NCBI GenBank assembly: GCA_035547055.1
Contig: DASZVN010000082.1
Coordinates: 1-13,033 of the forward strand
From: DASZVN01 sp035547055
GTDB taxonomy: Bacteria > Pseudomonadota > Alphaproteobacteria > Rhizobiales > Methylopilaceae
Reading direction: 5' to 3'
Length of the DNA: 13,033 bases
In this document: piece by piece, positions 7,270 through 13,033 of the stretch
Numbering within the stretch: position 1 is the first letter of the stretch
Layout of the letters: every line of letters begins with the position of its first letter
Translations under genes and position numbers: made by a program
The notes under the pieces: model-generated
Seen by the model: only the letters and a program-made list of their open reading frames with translations
Told to the model about the DNA's origin: nothing
The model's database searches: none

Positions 7270-7299
7270 TGGGCGACCAGGTGAGGGGCCGCCTCGTCG

Positions 7300-10200
7300 T
7301 CACGGCAGGGTCGGCTCGGGTTCGGCGGCGTCGCCCGAAGGCTTCAGCCGTCGCGCCAGGCTGGCGAAGGCGAGATAGATCACCGGCGTCGTGAACAGCG
7401 TCAGCACCTGGCTCACCAGGAGGCCGCCGACGATGGCGAGGCCGAGCGGGTGGCGCAGCTCGGCGCCGGCGCCGCCCGCCAGCATCAGCGGCAGCGCGCC
7501 GAACAGGGCGGCGAAGGTCGTCATCAGGATCGGGCGCAGGCGCAGCAGGCTCGCCTCGAAGATCGCCTCGCGCGGCGCGAGGCCGCGCTGGCGCTCGGCC
7601 TGCAGCGCGAAGTCGATCATCATGATCGCGTTCTTCTTGACGATGCCGATCAGGAGCACGATCCCGATGATGCCGATCACGTCGAGGTCGTGCCCGGCGA
7701 TCATCAGCGCGACCAGCGCGCCGATCGTCGCCGAGGGCAGCGTCGACAGGATCGTGACCGGGTGGATGAAGCTCTCGTAGAGCACCCCCAGGACGACGTA
7801 GACCGTCGCAACCGCGGCGAGGATCAGGAACACCTCGTTGGTCAGCGAGGATTGCAGCGCCCCGGCCGCGCCCTGGAAGCTGGTGACGACGCTCGCCGGC
7901 ATCGCGAGGCTCTGCTCGGCGGCGCGGATGGCATCGACCGCCTGGCCGAGCGAGGCGTCGGGTGCGAGGTTGAAGGAGATCGTCGCCGCCGGGAACTGGT
8001 CGAGATGGCTCGACAGCAGCGGCGCCTGGTCGACCTTGACCTTCGCGATCACCGACAGCGGCACCTGCCCGGAGGATGCCGAGGGCAGGTAGATCGCGCC
8101 GAGCGACGACAGCGAATGCTGGAGGTCGGGGTCGGCCTCCAGGATCACCCGGTACTGGTTCGACTGGGTGAAGATGGTCGAGATGATGCGCTGGCCGAAG
8201 GCGTCGTAGAGCGCGTTGTCGACGGTGGCAGGCGTGATGCCGAAGCGGGCGGCGGTGGCGCGGTCGATCGTGACCTCGGCGGCGAGCCCGCTCTGGAGGC
8301 TCGCGCTCGCGACGTCGGCGAGCTCGGGCAGGGCGCGGAGCTTTTCGGTCAGTCGGGGCACCCATTTGGCCAGTTCGACAGGATCGGCGTCCTGCAGCGT
8401 GAACTGGTATTGCGTCGGGCTGACCGAGGTCTCGATGGTGAGGTCCTGCACCGGCTGCATGAAGAGCTGGATGCCGGTGACGCCGCGGGTCTCGCGCTGG
8501 AGGCGGCGGATGATCGCGGTCGCGTCCTGGGCACGCTCGTCGCGCGGCTTGAGGTTGATCAGCATCCGGCCGGAGTTCAGCGTCAGGTTCTGGCCGTCGA
8601 CCCCGATGAAGGACGACAGGCTCACCACGTTCGGATCCTTCAGGATCGCCGTGGCCAATGCCTCCTGGTGCGCGGCCATCTCGGCATAGGACACCGTGCC
8701 CGAGGCCTGGGTGACGGCCTGGATGGTGCCGGTGTCCTGCACCGGGAAGAAGCCCTTCGGGATGGCGACGTAGAGATAGGCGGTGAGGCCGAGCGTCAGC
8801 ACCGCGACGAGAAGGGTTGGCGCGGGGTGGTCGAGCACCCAGCCGAGTGCCCGGCGGTAGCCGGCCGTGGCGCCGTCGAACAGGCGCTGGCTCGCCTGCG
8901 CGATGCGGCCCCCGCCGTGCTCCGGCTTCGGCTTGAGGAGCCGCGCGCACATCATCGGCACGAGCGTCAGCGACACCACCGCCGAGATGACGATGGCGAT
9001 GCCGAGCGTGATCGCGAACTCGCGGAACAGGCGGCCGACCACGTCGCCCATGAACAGCAGCGGGATCAAGACCGCGATCAGGGACACCGTCAGCGAGATG
9101 ATGGTGAAGCCGATCTGCGCCGAGCCGCGCAGCGCCGCCTGGATCGGGTTGTCGCCGCGCTCGATGTAGCGGGCGATGTTCTCGATCATGACGATGGCGT
9201 CGTCGACGACGAAGCCCGAGGCGATCGTCAGCGCCATCAGCGACAGGTTGTCGAGGCTGAAGCCCCAGAGATACATCACCGCGAGCGTGCCGACCAGGGA
9301 CAGCGGCACCGACAGGCTCGGGATGATCGTCGCCGGCACGTTCCGGAGGAACAGGAAGATCACCAGCACGACCAGGAGCACGGCGAGGCCGAGCTCGAAC
9401 TCGACGTTGTGGACCGAGGCGCGGATCGTGGTGGTGCGGTCGGTCAGCGGCGTCACCGTCATCGCCGCCGGCAGCGTCTCACGGAGCGACGGCAAGAGCT
9501 TCTTGATGCCGTCGACCACCTGGATGACGTTGGCGCCGGGCTGGCGGCGGATGTCGAGGATCACCGCGGGCGTGGTGTCGACCCAGGCGCCGAGCTTGTC
9601 ATTCTCGGCGCCCGACACGATGTCGGCGACCGCCTTGAGGCGGACTGGGGCGCCGTTGCGATAGGCGATGATGGCCTCGCCGTAGTCCTTGGGGTCCTCG
9701 ATCTGGTCGTTGGCGTCGATCGTGTAGGAGCGCGACGGCCCGTCGAAGCTGCCCTTGGGCGCGCTGACGTTGAGGTTCGCGACCGTGGTCCTGAGGTCGT
9801 CGATGTTGAGGCCGTAGGCCGCGAGCGCCTTCAGGTTGGCGCGGATGCGGATGGCAGGCCGCTGGCCGCCCGAGATGCTGACGAGGCCGACGCCGGGAAG
9901 CTGCGAGATTTTCTGCGCGAGGCGGGTTTCGGCGTAGTTCTCGACGTCGGTCAGCGGCAGCGTCTTCGAGGTTGCCGCCAGCGTCAGGATCGGGGCGTCG
10001 GCGGGGTTGACCTTGGCGTAGATCGGCGGCGCCGGGAGATCCGAGGGTAGCAGGCTGCCCGAGGCGTTGATCGCCGCCTGGACCTCCTGCTCGGCGACGT
10101 CGAGCGAGAGGTCGAGGCTGAAGCGCAGCGTAATCACCGAGGCGCCGGCGGAGGACTCCGACGACATCTGGTCGAGCCCCGGCATCTGGCCGAATTGCCG

Positions 10201-10443
10201 CTCCAGCGGCGCGGTGACCGAGGCCGTCATCACGTCCGGGCTGGCGCCGGGATAGAAGGTCTGGACCTGGATGGTCGGGTAGTCGACCTCGGGCAGCGCC
10301 GACAGCGGAAGGAACAGATAGGCGACGCCGCCGATGAGGAGGATCGCGACCATCAGGAGCGTGGTCGCGACCGGGCGCAGGATGAAGAGACGCGACGGGT
10401 TGAACGCGCGCTCGCCCTCCGTCCCCGTCTCCTCGTCGCTCAT
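7300..10443 (-). CDS. mdtB: RND multidrug efflux permease, MdtB/MuxB-like
   Basis: Inner-membrane proton/drug antiporter subunit of 1047 residues, close to E. coli MdtB (about 1040). The start ATG at 10443 overlaps the adaptor stop as ATGA, and the N-terminus (NPSRLFILRPVATTLLMVAILL) closely matches remembered MdtB. Proton-relay residues are Asp414-Asp415 in GFVVDDAIVM (TM4) and Lys937 in IVKKNAIMM (TM10). MdtB-type stretches include PEVDYPTIQV (51-60), LERQFGQMPGL, SSAGASVITL, VNPADAPIL, SPTQYQFTLQ and HLDQFPAATISFN. The two homologous halves, each with a periplasmic porter loop, are complete. It differs clearly from the downstream permease, so the pair is a true B/C couple and not a recent duplication. 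It acts with the adaptor, MdtC-like partner and outer-membrane channel; the substrate cannot be read from the sequence. Confidence 0.95.
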   Translation of the reverse strand: MSDEETGTEGERAFNPSRLFILRPVATTLLMVAILLIGGVAYLFLPLSALPEVDYPTIQVQTFYPGASPDVMTASVTAPLERQFGQMPGLDQMSSESSAGASVITLRFSLDLSLDVAEQEVQAAINASGSLLPSDLPAPPIYAKVNPADAPILTLAATSKTLPLTDVENYAETRLAQKISQLPGVGLVSISGGQRPAIRIRANLKALAAYGLNIDDLRTTVANLNVSAPKGSFDGPSRSYTIDANDQIEDPKDYGEAIIAYRNGAPVRLKAVADIVSGAENDKLGAWVDTTPAVILDIRRQPGANVIQVVDGIKKLLPSLRETLPAAMTVTPLTDRTTTIRASVHNVEFELGLAVLLVVLVIFLFLRNVPATIIPSLSVPLSLVGTLAVMYLWGFSLDNLSLMALTIASGFVVDDAIVMIENIARYIERGDNPIQAALRGSAQIGFTIISLTVSLIAVLIPLLFMGDVVGRLFREFAITLGIAIVISAVVSLTLVPMMCARLLKPKPEHGGGRIAQASQRLFDGATAGYRRALGWVLDHPAPTLLVAVLTLGLTAYLYVAIPKGFFPVQDTGTIQAVTQASGTVSYAEMAAHQEALATAILKDPNVVSLSSFIGVDGQNLTLNSGRMLINLKPRDERAQDATAIIRRLQRETRGVTGIQLFMQPVQDLTIETSVSPTQYQFTLQDADPVELAKWVPRLTEKLRALPELADVASASLQSGLAAEVTIDRATAARFGITPATVDNALYDAFGQRIISTIFTQSNQYRVILEADPDLQHSLSSLGAIYLPSASSGQVPLSVIAKVKVDQAPLLSSHLDQFPAATISFNLAPDASLGQAVDAIRAAEQSLAMPASVVTSFQGAAGALQSSLTNEVFLILAAVATVYVVLGVLYESFIHPVTILSTLPSATIGALVALMIAGHDLDVIGIIGIVLLIGIVKKNAIMMIDFALQAERQRGLAPREAIFEASLLRLRPILMTTFAALFGALPLMLAGGAGAELRHPLGLAIVGGLLVSQVLTLFTTPVIYLAFASLARRLKPSGDAAEPEPTLP

Positions 10444-11846
10444 TGGGCCGGTCCGGCCCCGCCGCCGCCTTGGCGCGGCGGCCGCTGGCCACCGTGGGAC
10501 TGCATATAGGCGCGGTAGCGGGCGCGGCGGTCGGCGTCGGCCGCGGCCGGCCGAGCGGCATCGGCACCCGCGGCGGTGCTGCCAGGGCCGGCCTCGGCGT
10601 TGGCGGCACCGGCGCCGCGTGCCGCCGGGATCGCGACGCGCATGCCGTCGCGGAGCCGGTCGACCCCGTCCACCACGACCTTGTCGCCGGCGGCGAGGCC
10701 GGAGATCACCGCGGTCTTGTCGCCGTCGGCCGGGCCGGTCTTCACCGGCTTCGCGGTCACCTGGTTGCCGTCGCCCACCACCCAGACGAAGGCGCCCGGC
10801 GCGCCCTGCTGGATCGCCGCGGTCGGCACCACGACGGTGTCGGCGAGGGTGTCGACCAGTACCCGGGCATTGACGAACTGGTTCGGGAACAGGGCGAAAT
10901 CGGCGTTCGGGAACATCGCCCGCATCTTCACCGTGCCGGTCGCCGGGTCGATCTGGTTGTCGACGGTCGCGAGCGTGCCGGTCGCGATCTCGTGGCTGTC
11001 GCTGCGGTCGTAGAGCGTCACCGGCAGCGTCGCCCCCGTCCGGAGCCGGCCCATGAGTCTCGGCAGGTCGTCCTCGGGCAGCGAGAACACCGCCGAGATC
11101 GGCTGGAGCTGGGTGATGACGACGAGGCCGGTGGCGTCGCCGGCCTGGACGTAGTTGCCGAGGTCGACCTGGCGCAGGCCGACGCGGCCGTCGATCGGCG
11201 AGACGATGTGGGCGTTGGCGAGGTTCAGCTTCTGCGCCTCGACCTGGGCCTGATCGGACAGCACGGTGCCCTGGTCGGCCTCCACCGTCGCCTTCTGGGT
11301 GTCGACGGTCTGCTTGGCGACCGAGTTCTGCTGGCCGAGCTTCTCGTAGCGGGCGAGGTCGAGCTTGGCGTTCTCGAGCATCGCCTGGTCGCGGGCGAGC
11401 TGGCCCTGGAGCTGGTCGAGCGCGGCCTGGAACGGCCGCGGGTCGATCTGGACCAGGAAGTCGCCCTTCTTGACCATCGCACCCTCGGTGAAGGCGATGT
11501 CGGTGATCTGGCCCGAGACCTGGCTCTTGACGGTCACCGTCGCGAGCGAGGTCACCGTGCCGAGCGCATTGAAATAGATCGGGATGCTGCCCTTGGCTGC
11601 CGCGGCGACCGCGACCGGCTGCGGCCCGGCGCCGCCGGCGAAGCGGCCGCGCCCGGCGGCGGGGGCGGCCGCGCGCTGCGAGGTCGCCGGGACGTGATGG
11701 CCGAGCCAATAGGCCGCGCCGGCACCGGCCGCGAGCACCACGAGCGCCGCGCCGACGATCCAGCGCCGGCGCCGCTGCCGCGCGGCCGGCCTGAGTGGCG
11801 GCTTGGCAGGCTGCTGCTCGATCTTGTCGTCGACCTTGCTGTCCAT
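10440..11846 (-). CDS. mdtA: RND periplasmic adaptor (membrane fusion protein), MdtA/MuxA-like
   Basis: Links the permeases to the outer-membrane channel across the periplasm. The 468-residue protein starts with a basic cytosolic stretch (RQRRRR) and one membrane anchor, about residues 29-48, without a lipobox. A lipoyl/barrel-sandwich half follows (GTVTSLATVTVKSQVSGQI, 96-114), then a coiled-coil hairpin (about 140-210), the second lipoyl half (IVSPIDGRVGLRQVDLGNYV, 214-233) and a beta-barrel plus membrane-proximal domain to about 405. MdtA of E. coli has about 415 residues; the extra length is mostly an Ala/Gly-rich tail (about 409-468) with an Arg-rich RRARYRAYM. The frame is open up to 12002. 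I chose ATG 11846 because GGACGGGAC lies just upstream and the anchor then starts near residue 29. ATG 11870 is possible. The stop overlaps mdtB by ATGA. Confidence 0.93.
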   Translation of the reverse strand: MDSKVDDKIEQQPAKPPLRPAARQRRRRWIVGAALVVLAAGAGAAYWLGHHVPATSQRAAAPAAGRGRFAGGAGPQPVAVAAAAKGSIPIYFNALGTVTSLATVTVKSQVSGQITDIAFTEGAMVKKGDFLVQIDPRPFQAALDQLQGQLARDQAMLENAKLDLARYEKLGQQNSVAKQTVDTQKATVEADQGTVLSDQAQVEAQKLNLANAHIVSPIDGRVGLRQVDLGNYVQAGDATGLVVITQLQPISAVFSLPEDDLPRLMGRLRTGATLPVTLYDRSDSHEIATGTLATVDNQIDPATGTVKMRAMFPNADFALFPNQFVNARVLVDTLADTVVVPTAAIQQGAPGAFVWVVGDGNQVTAKPVKTGPADGDKTAVISGLAAGDKVVVDGVDRLRDGMRVAIPAARGAGAANAEAGPGSTAAGADAARPAAADADRRARYRAYMQSHGGQRPPRQGGGGAGPAQ

Positions 11847-12076
11847 TCGCGTCCCGTCCGGCCCGATCATCCGCAGCCGGGGCGATTGTATCCGATGCCG
11901 AGCTTCCACGCTTCCCGGCCGGCGGGCCTGCGCCGGGAGCGAGGCGAACGGCCGCAACGGGCGGATCCAACGCCCCGGCCGCGGCGCCCCGAATCCCGCC
12001 AAGTCCGTCGTACTGCGAGGTTTTCAACAACAGAGAAGACAGCGTCTGAGCGATCGCGGCGATTCACCTTGAATTT

Positions 12077-12095
12077 GTTGAGAATTCTGCTCAAC
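12077..12095. promoter_or_regulatory. Candidate operator dyad GTTGAG-N7-CTCAAC
   Basis: A perfect 6-bp inverted repeat around AATTCTG, in the AT-richer part of the divergent region. An inverted near-copy of its left part lies upstream: TTTTCAACAA (12021-12030) matches the complement of TTGTTGAGAA (12075-12084) at 9 of 10 bases. The spacing fits a dimeric helix-turn-helix regulator, but no specific family is recognised. Confidence 0.35.
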
Positions 12096-12188
12096 CTCCC
12101 GCCACGTGCGTGCCGTCCCGGCGCCGTCGCAACTCGCGACAGGACCGTAGAGGGCGTCAAGCCCCGGATGGCCGACGACCTCGCGCTT

Positions 12189-12194
12189 GGGAGA
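12189..12194 (+). promoter_or_regulatory. Shine-Dalgarno of the OFA transporter
   Basis: GGGAGA lies eight bases before the ATG at 12203 and supports that start. Confidence 0.6.
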
Positions 12195-12202
12195 AACGCA
12201 TC

Positions 12203-13033
12203 ATGAGCTACACCTCTACGGCGGGCCAAGGTGGGCGGCCCGGCATCCTCGACCGGGAGCGCATCGTCGCGAAGCCCGGCTTCAGCCGCTGGCTCGTGCC
12301 GCCGGCGGCGCTGTGCGTGCACCTGTGCATCGGCCAGGCCTACGCGTTCAGCGTGTTCAACCTGCCGATGACCAAGCTGATCGGCATCACCAAGTCGGCC
12401 CCGAACGACTGGAGCATCCCCGAGCTCGGCTGGATCTTCAGCCTCGGCATCGTCTTTCTCGGCCTGTCGGCGGCCTTTGCGGGCACCTGGCTCGACCGCG
12501 TCGGCCCGCGCAAGGCGATGTTCACGGCGGCCTGCTGCTTCGGCGGCGGCTTCATCATCTCCGCGATCGGCGTCTACGTTCACCAGATCTGGCTCATCTA
12601 TCTCGGCTACGGCGTCATCGGCGGCTGCGGCCTCGGCATCGGCTACATCTCGCCGGTCAAGACCCTGATCACCTGGTTCCCGGACCGGCCGGGCATGGCG
12701 ACGGGCCTTGCGATCATGGGCTTCGGCGGCGGCGCCTTCATCGCCGCGCCGCTGTCGGTGTGGCTGATGCACCGGTTCACCACCGCCACCCATATCGGCG
12801 TCGCCGAGACCTTCATCGCCCTCGGTGTCATCTATTTCATCTTCATGATGATCGGCGCGACCATCGTGCGGGTTCCGCGCGAGGGCTGGGCGCCGGCCGG
12901 CTATGTGCCGCCGGCGACGCCGCAGAAGCTCATCACGACCGAGAACGTGCACGTCGACCAGGCGATGAAGACGCCGCAGTTCTACCTGATGTGGTGGGTG
13001 CTGTGCCTCAACGTCACCGCCGGCATCGGCGTG
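12203..13033 (+). CDS. OFA-family MFS transporter (oxalate/formate antiporter-like), 3' end cut by window
   Basis: An inner-membrane carrier of the major facilitator superfamily; 277 codons are present of an expected total of roughly 420-560. About six membrane segments are visible (near residues 31-53, 76-97, 106-124, 130-150, 164-188 and 200-222), and a seventh begins near 260. The MFS motif A between TM2 and TM3 is DRVGPRK (98-104). The TM4-TM5 region GGCGLGIGYISP…WFPDRPGMATG (140-168), followed by GFGGGA, is typical of the OFA family (OxlT, YhjX). The central loop REGWAPAGYVPP (226-237) is also usual for the family. OxlT's key Arg and Lys lie in the second half, outside the window, so the substrate (oxalate/formate, lactate, pyruvate or another carboxylate) cannot be judged. 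It is divergent from the efflux operon; no oxalate-pathway gene is visible. Confidence 0.9.
   Translation, partial: MSYTSTAGQGGRPGILDRERIVAKPGFSRWLVPPAALCVHLCIGQAYAFSVFNLPMTKLIGITKSAPNDWSIPELGWIFSLGIVFLGLSAAFAGTWLDRVGPRKAMFTAACCFGGGFIISAIGVYVHQIWLIYLGYGVIGGCGLGIGYISPVKTLITWFPDRPGMATGLAIMGFGGGAFIAAPLSVWLMHRFTTATHIGVAETFIALGVIYFIFMMIGATIVRVPREGWAPAGYVPPATPQKLITTENVHVDQAMKTPQFYLMWWVLCLNVTAGIGV

Larger units (their letters stand above)
7097..7288. repeat. Two inverted copies of a CCCCTCAC…CCTCTCCC…GGGAGAGGTG element
   Basis: The left copy starts at 7097 with CCCCTCACACGGATCGCCC, continues with TCGACCTCTCCC and ends in GAGAGGTGA near 7155. The right copy, read on the minus strand from 7288, starts CCCCTCACCTGGTCGCCC, continues through TCGATCTCCTCCC and ends in GGAGAGGTGG near 7172. 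The copies differ in their internal hairpins, and the right copy is longer. I recall this as a dispersed intergenic repeat style in Rhizobiales; the family name is not certain. Confidence 0.75.
6966..7299. other. 334-bp non-coding spacer inside the efflux operon, made of palindromic repeats
   Basis: Between the mdtB stop (7300) and the mdtC start (6965) no gene-like frame is visible; open frames crossing it are out-of-frame extensions. It holds two unrelated palindromic elements: a CGTCATTGC-type palindrome next to mdtC (6997-7084), and a head-to-head pair of a CCTCTCCC-type element next to mdtB (7097-7288). All other junctions of the operon overlap by 1-4 bases, so the spacer looks like a secondary insertion. 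Confidence 0.85.
2245..11846 (-). other. MdtABC / MuxABC-OpmB-type tripartite efflux operon
   Basis: Four genes run adaptor, permease B, permease C, outer-membrane channel. A/B overlap by ATGA (10440-10443) and C/channel by TGATG (3691-3695). The one loose junction is B/C, which carries the palindromic spacer. The order is that of Pseudomonas muxABC-opmB; E. coli mdtABC lacks a linked outer-membrane gene. No regulator or sensor gene accompanies it here. Confidence 0.9.
11847..12202. other. 356-bp divergent intergenic region between the efflux operon and the OFA transporter
   Basis: It must hold the promoters of both transcription units, but I cannot assign convincing -35/-10 pairs. The stretch 12015-12100 is clearly AT-richer than its surroundings. 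It carries TTTTCAACAA (12021-12030), TTGAAT (12069-12074) and a GTTGAG/CTCAAC dyad (12077-12095). The part from 11847 to about 12010 is GC-rich, and an open frame running through it upstream of the adaptor is probably not translated. Confidence 0.6.

Noticed and set aside
6966..7299. Insertion sequence or CRISPR array in the spacer
   Set aside because: There is no transposase frame, no regularly spaced identical direct repeats and no spacers; the structure is inverted palindromes.
7450..10050. 866-codon open frame on the plus strand opposite mdtB
   Set aside because: It is rich in Arg, Asp, Glu, Gly and His with no domain or membrane pattern, which is typical of the complement of a GC-rich gene. 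The minus strand here encodes a complete MdtB-like permease.
11847..12002. N-terminal extension of the adaptor to 12002
   Set aside because: The extra residues (MAGFGAPRPG…) do not look like a signal or anchor, and the basic stretch plus membrane anchor follows naturally from the ATG at 11846.
10444..12030. Upstream extension of the mdtB frame giving a 1576-residue protein
   Set aside because: The extension overlaps the adaptor gene in another frame and is Arg/Pro/Gly-rich. The MdtB-like start at 10443 with the ATGA overlap is far better.
10443..12206. 587-codon open frame on the plus strand opposite the adaptor and upstream region
   Set aside because: It is an antisense shadow; the minus-strand frame has clear adaptor domains and this one has none.
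11867..12952. 361-codon minus-strand frame opposite the OFA transporter
   Set aside because: It is a charged low-complexity shadow; the plus strand encodes a clear MFS protein with a good ribosome-binding site.

Overview
The window is high-GC DNA with dense, overlapping genes. It contains polyhydroxybutyrate-type genes, an MdtABC-like efflux operon and two families of GC-rich dispersed intergenic palindromes. One palindrome carries the CGTCATTGC…GAAGCAATCCAG signature that I associate with alphaproteobacteria, especially Bradyrhizobium and Rhodopseudomonas relatives. An alphaproteobacterium, probably Hyphomicrobiales, is therefore the best guess; nothing here fixes the genus. I see no phage, plasmid, CRISPR, tRNA or rRNA features.

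Layout. (1) Bases 1-2209, plus strand: the 3' part of phaA (acetyl-CoA acetyltransferase), complete phaB (NADPH acetoacetyl-CoA reductase), then a small VOC/glyoxalase-fold protein whose usual metal ligands appear to be missing. The first two turn two acetyl-CoA into (R)-3-hydroxybutyryl-CoA, the PHB monomer; no PHB synthase (phaC) lies in the window. (2) Bases 2245-11846, minus strand: a complete tripartite RND efflux operon in the order mdtA-like adaptor, mdtB-like permease, mdtC-like permease, NodT/OprM-type outer-membrane lipoprotein. This is the MdtABC / MuxABC-OpmB layout, with two different permeases that in E. coli form a heterotrimer. The A-B and C-outer-membrane junctions overlap by ATGA and TGATG. 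The B-C junction is instead split by a 334-bp non-coding block packed with palindromes. (3) Bases 11847-12202: a divergent intergenic region with an AT-richer patch and a GTTGAG-N7-CTCAAC dyad. (4) Bases 12203-13033, plus strand: the first 277 codons of an OFA-family (oxalate/formate antiporter-like) major facilitator transporter, cut by the window end.

Working together: the adaptor, the two permeases and the outer-membrane channel should form one envelope-spanning, proton-driven drug or metabolite exporter. Both permeases keep the Asp-Asp and Lys proton-relay residues. No dedicated regulator (TetR, MarR, two-component) is encoded in the window.

I do not see a wholly new system. The features most worth a second look are a 60-codon in-frame insertion in the mdtC-like permease bounded by an exact 9-bp direct repeat, and the palindrome mosaic inside the efflux operon, which ends about 30 bases before the GTG start of mdtC.
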